Source: Ulota crispa
Taxonomy: Eukaryota; Streptophyta; Bryopsida; Orthotrichales; Orthotrichaceae
NCBI GenBank assembly: GCA_963920765.1
Contig: OY987247.1
Location: 19,936,471 to 20,000,470 of the forward strand
DNA length: 64,000 nucleotides
Direction of reading: 5' to 3'
A program made the translations under genes and the position numbers. Under the pieces are notes generated by a model. That model was not told the DNA's origin. It was given only the letters and a program-made list of their open reading frames with translations, and ran no database searches. Shown here piece by piece: positions 49,741 through 59,010 of the stretch (within the stretch, counting starts at the first letter, position 1; every line of letters starts with the position of its first letter).

Positions 49741-50400
49741 TGGTAGCGGAAGTAACATGTAGATATACTTGAGTTGTAATGGGGACTTTTTGTTTTAGGC
49801 CCCTTGTTACATTTCACTATCTTTGAGTACATTAAAAAAACAATTTTTTGTCATTCCAATGTACATATTAATCTCACGTGAATGTTGATGAATATTGTGC
49901 TAGACCAAAAATTTGCAGACTTCAAATAAGACATGTTATAAGTTTTGCAATGGTTGTTTGAAATAAAAAATTCAAGAGAAAGTAGAGATAATTTTCCCTT
50001 ATCCAATAAAATCTTAACCATGGTGGTTTCTAATGAATTTAACACTACATAATCTTATTGCTCATATTAACGGTTGGCACTTGCTATGCTACGCATTCAC
50101 CACACTACTTTACTTAGAGCACTTAATTTCATTGTCTTCAAATAAACATAATTATAACCTTTATATACAATTTCATAGTCACTTATAGAAATTGAAATGT
50201 ACATTATATATTTCATGAATGAAGTATATGCAATTTAAATTGAGAAGAGTTTGCATACATCAAAATCCGTGAGAATTCAAACATGAATAGCAAAAATGCT
50301 TCAGATATATGTTGATCGTATGTATTGATATAGAAAATTGTCACAACGTGAACTTTTGGATTTCTTGGTTTGACTAGAAGTTGGAACGAAAACTAGTAAC
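49741..50400. other. No recognised gene
   Basis: AT-rich sequence without a supported frame. It separates the coiled-coil remnant from the leader of copy C and contains no LTR of the C/D family. Confidence 0.45.
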
Positions 50401-50612
50401 TAGGGACCCAAATCCAAATGGAAGGATGAAGGAAACTTAAAATAAATAGGGACAATGGAGTAGTGGGCCAACTGGGTCTAAACTGATCCGAAGTTATAGA
50501 AGGCACGAATGGAATCCAATGCGGATTAAGTCTAGGACTGGATTAGGGTTGAACCGGATTCAAGACGATCGGACCAAAAATGGTCATGATGACTAATCTA
50601 GGGGCCTGAGAC

Positions 50613-50620
50613 TATATAAA
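50613..50620 (+). promoter_or_regulatory. TATA-box-like site upstream of copy C coding region
   Basis: TATATAAA stands about 350 bases before the coding frame, followed by a pyrimidine-rich stretch (TCTTTCTCTCTCTTTG near 50706). It looks like a plant core promoter. It differs from the promoter in the LTR, which suggests an external or leader promoter. Not tested beyond sequence appearance. Confidence 0.4.
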
Positions 50621-50966
50621 GACTGGCTTTCCCAATTGCACTCCCTTTTCCAAACTTGATTTTTGGAAGCGTTCTTTGCATTTTTGTTTTCTTTTCCGCC
50701 CAGTGTCTTTCTCTCTCTTTGTGTTAGAACTTAAGTTGTGAGAGTAAGCGCACTGTAGTGATTCCGCGCGTGCATGGTGGAGGTGTTTTTTTTGTTGGTT
50801 CTAGTTGAGATCAAAGAGAGAAAGTAAGGAACAAGACGTGCGGCTAGGAGAGAGTGAGGTAGGATCGGCAAGGACTTCAGTGCATTCAACTACACCTATG
50901 CCGTAGCTACGTAGAACGAGAGCAAGACCATCTAGCCCCACCACAATCGAGGAGAAACTCCAGAAG

Positions 50967-52578
50967 GTGATTCTAGTTATCCCCTCGACTGAGCTAAAGA
51001 AGTTCCAACTCATAGATGATCTCACCTCCATGGATTGCCTAGGGTTTGCAAAAAAACCTTGGGACTTTAATGAGCAGTGGCTAGTGAAGGAACTCTTGGG
51101 CAAACTATCCAATGAGTTTAGTAACACCGCGAGAGGGACTCCAAGTCGATGGGATGAGGAGGTGTGGAGAGCGGTGTACCTTTTCTGGGTAGGGGGACTA
51201 GGAATGGTGGGCCAAAAGGATGAGTTCATTCGAGACAAGTTCCAGGGCATAGTGAACCCAAAAGACAGCTATGGGATCAAGGATTGCGTAGACGACCAAC
51301 ACCGTCTCCTCCTCAAATTTCTTGATTCCGGTCCTTCATCCGAAAAATCCAACTAGGGTTACCATAACTCTAGGTAATACAATTTTTGGTGCCTAGAGCA
51401 AGAATCGGAAAGTCAACTAGGCCCGGATTCTTTTTGATTTGGTCTCCCAGTTGGTCAGTAGAGTTGGAAAGAGTAGGGCCACTCCCTTGTGTCCCTACCT
51501 TTTCCATCTTTATCAAGAACACCAACTTCTCACTGTTGCAGAGGAGAAGGTGTGGAGGACTCAAGATGTCCTCCTAAAATATGGGGAATCAAAGACGAAT
51601 GACAAAGCCAACTTTGATTCTAGGACGAAATCGAAATCTGAGGAGGAAAAGGAGGAGCTTTCAATGCTCCCAACCAAGCAACAGAAGACAACGCCTCCAC
51701 ACAAGCAGGGTATGCCTTCCAGTTGCGATGAATTCGCTCCAAAAGACAGACCAAAAGTTGAGAGGACAGTCTCAAGAGAAGAAACGGATCCCCAGGATTC
51801 GTTCAACAATTTAATCACCATCCTCTGCAACGTAAGGGCGGATTGGGAGGTCAAAAGGAGGACCTTATTTGCAATCGGAAAGTTGGTAGATGGGCCACCT
51901 CTTAGCAATTTAATGGAAAGGGTGGCAAACTGCATCACCAATCCGGCCAAGGTCCAGAAACAAGAGGCCAAGATCCGCAGGTTGCAGGAGGAGGTGGAGA
52001 CGTTGAAGGCAGAATTATTTGCCTTCAAGGAAGACGCAACTGCCACTCGAAAAATAACGGAGGAGACTCGGAAGATAGCCGAGCGGGTGAAAGCTACCTT
52101 AGGAGAATTTGGGGTTGTTGTCACCAAAGCCAAGCTATTTGATAAGAAGATGCACAAGGAGAAGAAGCTTTCCGGCTCTCAAATCATGCAGAATCTCTCC
52201 GACTTTGCCGAGCAGGTGGAAGCATCAATGACAAATGCGTGGAGGGCTGCGGACCAAATTGAGGAAAGTAGCCGGAAGCTGGTGGAAGCTACGTGCTCCA
52301 AAGGAATCCATATATTAGATATCTTGCGACCGGATTCATTTCCGGATTCATCAAATCCGGAGGTTGAAAAAGATTGGACCCAAAAGTCAAAGAAATCAGG
52401 GCGGAGGACTATACCAGTCAAGACACCTAGTGATCGGATTGATTTGGATTCAACACCCGGATTTGGTCAAGACGCCCCAATCCCTGGCTCTAAGGGGGAG
52501 CAGAACCGGAATTTGAACGACATATTCAACCAAATGGAACCTGGTGCAAAAAGCTCCATAATAGGACCAAGGATGTAA
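50967..52578 (+). pseudogene. Gag-like coiled-coil protein, copy C
   Basis: The N-terminal part (50967-51356) has SMDCLGFAKKPWDFNEQWLV and SRWDEEVWRAVYLFW. A frame change near 51330 leads to RVTITLGNTIFGA, TAG at 51394, TAG at 51418, then an unbroken 379-codon frame (51439-52578). That frame begins LVSQLVSRVGKSRATPLCPY and FHLYQEH, passes a Lys/Glu-rich linker, then a long heptad region (IRRLQEEVETLKAELFAF, ITEETRKIAERVKATLGEF, TKAKLFDKKMHKEKKLSGSQ). It closes with DLDSTPGFGQDAPIPGSKG and LNDIFNQMEPG. The C-terminal two-thirds is collinear and roughly six-tenths identical, by eye, to copy D without indels. The amino-terminal start is unclear; an upstream TAG lies at 50904. It is gag-like by context only; enzymatic motifs are absent. 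Confidence 0.65.
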
Positions 52579-52589
52579 TTTTTTTTTTT

Positions 52590-53772
52590 TTTTACATTGG
52601 TTAGGAAGGATAGGAACGGATCTGGATTTGGATCCGATTCAGTAATATTAGGTCAAACCGGAAGTCTTGCCTGGAATGCGGTGGACTTTTGCGGGCTTGT
52701 TGCCCTTTTGTGCTTTTAGGGTTTTTCCTTGTGTATATAAGCCAGCCCCTGCAAGGAGAGCTAGGAGTCTTCATTTTGCAAATTCCTTGTGTCTTCTACT
52801 TGCTCTCTCTCTTTATGTGTGTCTCTCCTGGGTAGGGCAAGGCTGTCTATTGAGGAGTTAGGAGTGCACAAGTTGCTTGTGAGTGATTTCTCCCCTTGGT
52901 GTTTTCTTTCTGACTCCAAGTGCATGTGAGCGGGTAAGTGGGAGTTGGGAGTGCATTTCAATGCCTCCGAATGTCTAGAGTTTCCATATTCCAAGTGAAA
53001 AAGCCGTTGTTAGGCTAGGCGGATAGGGAGAGTATTCCTACTCGTGCTAGAACTCCTGGGTGGGAAATTTAGTTGAGTGTCCAATTTCTTGTGAAGTGTC
53101 GCTATCCTTGAGTGGTAAACGGGAGGAGCTCTAGTAGATGCTAGAACGGACGAGTGCACTTGCAACCACCTAGCTTTGCATAGATAAGGAAAGGCATCAA
53201 GGTCATTATAGTATGGGAGGATTGTACGGGGGGGTCTTTGTGTGACTTGCAAACCCAATAGCTATCAGGTTTGTTGCAAGAGATCAAACTGGATCCGGAG
53301 TAGAGTAGGAAGTTAGTGGAACGGAAGTGGATCTTCAACCACTATAAATAGCAAAAGGAGTGGTGGACCTACCACTCTCAAACTCAAGTGGCAACCCCTC
53401 TGATGGTAAAACAAAGGCTAAATGAAATCAAAGAAGGATTGGAACACCTAAAGCCGATTTGGAACAGATTGGTGAAAGGTGGTAGTAGGACCAGAAAAGA
53501 TAGGGTCTTGCATTTGGAGGATTTTGATGGAATGGAGATCCAATAGGACCGGAAGTTGAGAGGAGTCCGGTTCGTAGTTGTTCGATGTTTTGGTGTTTCT
53601 GGTTTTAGATCTAGGACCAAAATGTGGAATTTGGAAATTGATTAAGCTTAAGCAATTAATCAAGCCAAATACTTCACAAGATCTTGTGGGTTCAATTGTT
53701 GGATTTACTTAGTTATACTCTAGAGCAATTTTGTGAGTATTATAGGGAATTTTTTTGCCTTGTGCTGCTACA
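52590..53772 (+). repeat. 3' LTR of copy C
   Basis: It matches the reverse complement of 63115-61954 from the AGGTCAAACCGGAAGTCT block through the TATA box, the GAGCGG/GGCGGATAGG blocks and AAATACTTCACAAGATCT to the end ...CTTGTGCTGCTACA at 53772. A T-run at 52579-52592 precedes it. TATATAA at 52734 with AGCCAG just downstream is conserved in copy D and marks the U3 promoter. The left limit is approximate. Confidence 0.75.
52734..52740 (+). promoter_or_regulatory. LTR TATA box, copy C
   Basis: TATATAA in the context GTATATAAGCCAG.CCCTG is conserved in copy D (62993-63000, minus). A CT-rich initiator-like region follows at about 52800. Conservation between diverged LTRs supports promoter function. 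Confidence 0.6.
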
Positions 53773-53775
53773 CCT

Positions 53776-54470
53776 TCTCCAAGTTTGCTTGTATTCCAAT
53801 TTGGCTCACCACATGCCCAAACAAATTCCGGAGCTCATCTCAAAGAAACGGTGTCTAGGGTGCAACTTCAAAGTAGTTTCTTGGCATCTTTGAAATATTT
53901 TCCGCAAACATTCAAGATGAAGTTTCATGTTGCTAAAAATTGCAAAGTTGTTTATGAACCCCTCGATGAAATGTCAAAGGAAATCCTTGAAAATGTCCAT
54001 CATCAATCTCTAGAAGGTTTTGGGTGCATTGCAATTAGCGGACGGCATTTGGGTGAAAGCAAAAGTTCCCCATTCCGTTGTGAATGTGGTCTTTAATTGA
54101 TCACACCATTGGATGAATATTTGGTTATAACCGGAAAATCTAAAGGAAGCTATAGCACTCATGTCCATCCACGTGGTCTAAAATGATGTTAGTCAACGGA
54201 AGTGAAAAATAGTCGTTCTTTGTGGCTGCGTTCAATTTCCAGAAATCTTGACAGACCCAGATCTTGACTTTTCCATTCATTCCAACCTTCTTTAGAACCA
54301 CTACAATTGGCAAAACCCACTTGAAGTTGTTGACCGAGTAGTTGAATCCGGTTTCCAATAACCAATTGAGTCCCTCTTTGACCATTAACAAATATTTGGG
54401 GTTGAGCCAATACTATTGCTGACGGACTGGAATGGATCCTTCCGCCAAATCGATGCAATGCTCTTCTAAA
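53776..54470 (-). pseudogene. Reverse transcriptase, N-terminal half, degenerate
   Basis: Motifs in order are NWLLETGFNYSV, WVLPIVVVLKKVG, VCQDFWKLNAATKNDYFSLP and LDHVDGHECYSFL. After a frame change come FSGYNQI, TTFTTEWGTFAFTQMP, NAPKTF, LMMDIFKDFL and HLECLRKIFQRCQ. The catalytic Asp-Asp position reads FINNFAIFS, so both aspartates are lost. The sequence ends at the LTR of copy C. Confidence 0.85.
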
Positions 54471-55019
54471 TGGGAAGGACTGCCCTTCAAGTCAAATGGC
54501 TTCCAAGCAAAAACATCCAAATACTCCCTTAGAAGTTGAGTGTATCCAGATCTCTCCTTGCCTTTTAAGAGTTTGTTGAGATTAAAGTTCTTGCCTGGCT
54601 CAACTTTGTCCTTCTTGTAGTCAATATGTGAAACAACGGGCTTCACCTTCTCCTCATGATTTTCTTCCGGACCAAAAATTACATTGCCCCAGTCTGGTTC
54701 ATTTGTAACGTGCTTGCTTACCAAAACATTTCTAGTCTTGATCTATCTTGCAATCCATTTGGCCGTGAGTGGAACGCTTGTATCTCCTAAGGAATGATCT
54801 TCCGCCACCGTATTGTGGATCTTTTCTGGTTCATACTCTACTACAACATCTAAAAATCCAAAGCTTGCCTGTGACTGTGGTCCAAATAGATCCACGTAAT
54901 AATTGGAGATGGAATCTTCTGGACCTGTCCAATTCAACGTGAAGCCATCAGAATTGCTAGTTTCTCCTAGATGCATTTTTGTGGCCCAGGGTATCCGGAA
55001 AGAAGGTTTTCCTACCACT

Positions 55020-55600
55020 AATTTCTTTTCCCCCAATCTACAAGCACCCATGCAGAGTACAACCACGGTCTCCCAAGTAACATTGGAAAGGGTCTTCCTT
55101 TGTTAACCCGGATGATGACGTAGTTAAAAATATAATCTGCTCCTCCAATCCAGGTTGGCACTTGGGAAAGTCAACCAACCAGATGTACTCAAGACTGGTC
55201 CGCCATCCAAAGAACTAGTTCCATGGCCTCAAATGTGGCAAATCCCAAGTCAAATGCTATTTCTTCCAACATCAAGTTGACTCCAGATCCGCCATCAACA
55301 AGAACCTTGTGCATGAGACATCCTTCTACTTCCACAGTGACTTTTGGAGCTCCAAAATCTTTTGATTGAGAGAAATTAACTACCACCAATGGTAGTTTCA
55401 TCCTCTTCTTTTGCTTCTTTGTCCAGGCGTCTCGGATGAGCTTTTGATAATTTGCATTATCATGCAAAAGCTGCCCAATTGTCACATTCGCTTTCTGGTC
55501 CTTGATGTCCTGAACAATGTTGTACTCATGTGTTCCAACCTCCGGATTGATGACTAGTGGAGTTTCATCGAAAGTAACCTTCTTCTAGTTCAACACCTTT
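55020..55600 (-). pseudogene. Retropepsin-like aspartic protease
   Basis: The minus frame reads QKANVTIGQLLHDNANYQKL, LPLVVVNFSQSKDFGAPK, KVLVDGGSGVNLMLEEIAF and ELVLWMADQS. VLVDGGSGVNLM is the protease active-site block (Asp-Gly/Ser-Gly-Ser), with Gly where Thr or Ser is common. After a break, CYLGDRGCTLHG marks the C-terminal end of the fold, degenerate from LLGRPWL-type sequence. Confidence 0.75.
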
Positions 55601-55979
55601 TTAGGTCTAAAGAATTTTGTACAGACTTTGGCACTAACATCGATTGAAATCCGGTTTTGGTTCACCCCTTCCTTGGCATAAACTTTTCCTACCTCCAATT
55701 TCCGCTCTTGAAAAACTGGTTCAGAATCACTACTGGATTCCGGTTTCCTTTGAGTCTTCTTCTTCCTACCGGATTCCATCTGTCTTGGACAATTTCTGGT
55801 GGAACTACGAGTGGATACCCGGTTGACCAAGCTTTCTATTCTCATTGGCAACTCCACCGCACACCGTCACTTTTCCAGATTTTTTGTTCCGGCTGAGGAG
55901 TTGTAGTTGAGCAAGGTCTGCTCCCTTGGAAGGGCTTGTACTTGCTTGTAAACCGGCCTTGGCTGTATTGGCTTCGACA

Positions 55980-56405
55980 CTAATCCTCTTGATGCCCATA
56001 CTCCTGACAATTTTGGCACGGCACAGTTTGTAGAGCACCTTGTCCTAGTCCCCTGTTAGGACACGCGTTGGCATAGTGTCTGGGCTCTCCACAACCATAA
56101 CAAATCACTACTTGTCTATTAGAATATCCAGGTGCTTGCATGGGCGGCTGTATCATCCGCCCTTGACTCGGCCTTAGCAAAAAGTTTCAAATCAACATGT
56201 TGGACCGGATAAGGATTGCAATCCCTTTCCCTTTAGCATAAGTTGGTTGGATTTGGTAGACCTCCTCCTCTTCCTTGTTTGCTATAGTGTAGTACATTCC
56301 TTCTTCTGGATACACGTAGTGAACTAGTTTCTGGGGAACTCTCTAGCATTCACTTGAATAGTGGCCCGATTCTCTACATCTTGTGCACCATACTTTAACT
56401 TCTAG
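55980..56405 (-). pseudogene. Gag nucleocapsid with three CCHC knuckles
   Basis: Three C-x2-C-x4-H-x4-C-type units can be read: VWCTRCRESGHYSSEC (about 56390-56345), ICYGCGEPRHYANACPNR (about 56105-56055) and CQNCQEYGH with its last Cys not readable (about 56005). The second has Arg-His in place of Gly-His. Nucleocapsids usually have one or two knuckles, so three is notable. A TGA separates the first from the others. Confidence 0.78.
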
Positions 56406-56546
56406 TTGTAATTGGATTTTATATTTACCACATCACTATGTTGAAATTGGAGTTACTAAACCATTACTAATACACACTACACTTACACTTTGAACCACAA
56501 TGACATGAATTCATAACATAAGATTTAATGATGACTTGAGTCATAG

Positions 56547-56564
56547 TGGCATCAGAACCATGCC
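56547..56564 (+). other. Initiator-Met-tRNA primer-binding-site-like sequence
   Basis: TGGCATCAGAACCATGCC resembles the plant PBS TGGTATCAGAGCCATG with two or three changes. It would mark the 3' border of a plus-oriented 5' LTR ending near 56545. No matching gag follows that I can recognise, so this is a tentative remnant. Confidence 0.4.
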
Positions 56565-58125
56565 ATTAGGCCGAGCTTCATGTGTGTATTAACATTCACC
56601 CATTCAACAACCAATACTACATGCTCCACCCACACAACAACACAACAATACTATAAGACAACAAGTGCTTAAAATGAAGGTTCAATGGGTCGGAGGGGGC
56701 AGCAGGACCCTGTCACTAAATTGGCGGTGACTCCCTTGTCTTTTCTTGGAATTGAGCGTGCTTAGTGTCCTTGGAAAGCTAACTTCATAAGCTCCACGCC
56801 CTGAAAATATCAGCTCTATATTTGCTGTTATTTTCCCGAAATAGCCCGCCAAAGTTGCTGCTCTCAAGAACCTTTGACCGCTGACCTCCTTGAGCTTGAT
56901 TGCAAGCCACGTCCATGTTGTTGCTTCAATGGCCACGGAACTTGACCCAGCACAAAGAAGACTTAATGCGCTAGAGCACGTGCAAAAAACACTAAAAAAA
57001 CTTTTACCAATCAAAAGTTATGAGCCTCCAAAGTTTCTGACTTTCAAATCTTGCGGTCGCCAATCCTCTCGCACTTGATCAGCCGTAACTCCTTTATTAT
57101 TGCTCCAAATCTTGCTTTTGAGATGTTCTAAAAAAGCTAACAATAAGATCTAACTAGTCTTAAAATTTCATGTCCTAGTTCTACATACTCAATTCACTAC
57201 ACATGATTAACGGCAGCTTATACAAGAGATGAAGTTTTGGAGAAAGTTTAGCAAAGCTTCACCCAAGAAAAAAGAGAGAGAAGCTAATGGCCACCCATGT
57301 CCTTTTATCCAAGTGGAAGGGGGCTTAAAAGTGGCGGCCACATCTCTACCAACTTAATCAACAATACTTAATCAAGATCAAAGGCCCACAATCAACTTAA
57401 GCTCATAACCTGATTATAGGGCTGGTCATGCCTAAAACTACTAAGCTAAAGTATTTTTTATAAAACTAACATGACCAATGTGTTCAAAAACACGTTTAAA
57501 CCTCAAGGTTGACTATTCATAGGTCCAAATCCAAGTTCTACATCATCAAAACCAAGTCGTTCATTAGTTTAACAATTAAATCTGCTTGCAACTCCATCTA
57601 CTCTTTTTCTTCTTTTCCTTGACTTCTATATTTTTTTCTTTTCACAATAATACAAGTGCCATACAATTCCAAAGTCTAAGTCAACCTTTCTACTAACTAA
57701 ACTAAATAATTAACAAATAATTAAAACTACTTAAAAACAAATGCTAATTCTAAATCATTGCTTCCTACTCATGACTAGCACTCCCATGAACATCTAATTT
57801 TGTAACATGTAATTCTAATTCACTAATTGGTTTCCACGTCTCTTTGGCTTTTTGCAAGTGTAATCCCCTACTAAGAACTAAATTTTATCTTCCACAATAA
57901 AGTAAGGCTATATAAAATCCATTATACCCCAAAAACCTAATTAATGCCACTTGGTGCTACTAACCACTAATCTAACTTGCTTTGCAACTAATGACACCAA
58001 TTCCTCACTAATTAATACTAAATAATATTGTGGCATTTTTTGGCGCTCACACTATATTTCTATTATTTTTTGTAGTTTTTAAAATAATATTGTTAGTGAG
58101 TGGATATTTTCACTCACACATGGCA
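56565..58125. other. Unassigned, possibly retrotransposon-derived
   Basis: It contains a CAAAAGTTATGAGCCTCCAAA phrase near 57015, similar in type to the AAAGTTATGGCC phrases in the repeats at 47.4 and 58.4 kb. Opposite-strand frames at 56682-57014 overlap each other and carry no motif. The rest is AT-rich. Confidence 0.35.
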
Positions 58126-59010
58126 TGTTACACCTCTATCTCCTTGGGGTGACCGTAGTGCCTCTATAAGCAAGGGAAACCTTGAAAGCAACTCCTAGAG
58201 CCTTGCAAGAGTCTAAGAAGGGAGATAAGAGGGACTCCCAAGCAAACAAGGTGCAATAGCGCCTTGGTTACAAAGGTAAAGATTGAGTGTTGCACATTCT
58301 TGAAAAGCTCTTAACAAGGCTCTTCCAACCATCCCAAGAACGCGTGATTTGGACATGTGAGCTAAAAGTTATAGCTGTGCAAAGTTGAGGGTGTCTTGGT
58401 AACGCTTAGACACTTGAAGCCTAGGTGTGTAAGGTTTCCAATGAATCCCGCAATGAAGTAGGCCATGTAGCATATCATTGAAAATCTATAAATGCAAGGA
58501 GTTCAAAATGACCAGCATTACAATGTTCTAAGATACCAAACAAAAGTTATGGCCAAGAGAAGGGCCGTGGAGAAGGCCTGACACCTCTTGCGGAGAAGCC
58601 GAATCTTTGGAGGGCCATAACTTTTCAAGGACTTGTTCAAATGGGACAAGCAAGTAATCCATTGGCATCTAATTGTTGCGTAGATAATGAAAATGAGCTT
58701 GCTTACGGAATTTGGATCCCTAAATACAAAGTTACATTGTTGGGAAGTTCAAGACTCCCAAAATGTGACGGAACTTAGTAGTTTCGGGAAAAAGGGGGTG
58801 GTCTTCCAAAAGCCAAGTCTTTGCTTTTGCCATACAAAAAGAGAGCTGCCAAATTCCGCAAAAAATACCATAGGAGGGGTTGGTTTCCCTCCTCACTCCC
58901 TCTTGGAGCCTTGGTGAGTCTTGGTGACTCAAGGTTGGTGGTGTGCCTTCACCACCACTCTAAAGCACCAGTGGACACTTGTGTGTGTCCCATGGCATTG
59001 GTTGAGTGGA
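58126..59010 (+). repeat. Dispersed direct repeat, copy 2 (LTR-like)
   Basis: It aligns with 47143-48030 in the same orientation with many substitutions and few gaps. It shares GGACATGTGAGCTAAAAGTT, the CATGTAGCATATCATTG block, CTTTGGAGGGCCATAACTTT and the CTTCACCACCACT block. The open frames inside (58687-58917, 58821-59027) are artefacts. If the two are LTRs of one element, it would span about 11.9 kb with other elements nested within; independent copies are equally possible. Confidence 0.7.

Larger units (their letters stand above)
50401..53772 (+). mobile_element. Coiled-coil 'gag-only' LTR element, copy C, lacking a 5' LTR
   Basis: The order is a leader with TATATAAA at 50613, a gag-like coding region (50967-52578) and an LTR (about 52590-53772) that matches 61954-63115 in reverse complement. 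The region upstream of the coding part does not resemble this LTR, so the 5' LTR is missing or replaced. The LTR end abuts the minus-strand Ty3/gypsy RT fragment directly at 53773. No pol motifs lie inside. Left boundary is uncertain. Confidence 0.6.
53776..56405 (-). pseudogene. Ty3/gypsy gag-pol fragment: zinc knuckles, protease, partial RT
   Basis: Read from 56405 downward, the order is gag zinc knuckles, a spacer, an aspartic protease, the pol linker (YTQLLREYLDVFAWKPFDLK) and the N-terminal half of reverse transcriptase. This is the Ty3/gypsy order. It is cut at the gag side near 56405 and at the RT side at 53776, where the LTR of copy C begins. RNase H, integrase and own LTRs are missing. 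Multiple stops and frame changes occur throughout, so it is inactive. Confidence 0.85.

Noticed and set aside
51561-52157. 198-codon minus-strand open frame as a gene
   Set aside because: It is the antisense shadow of the copy C coiled-coil frame, which is conserved in copy D at the protein level on the other strand.
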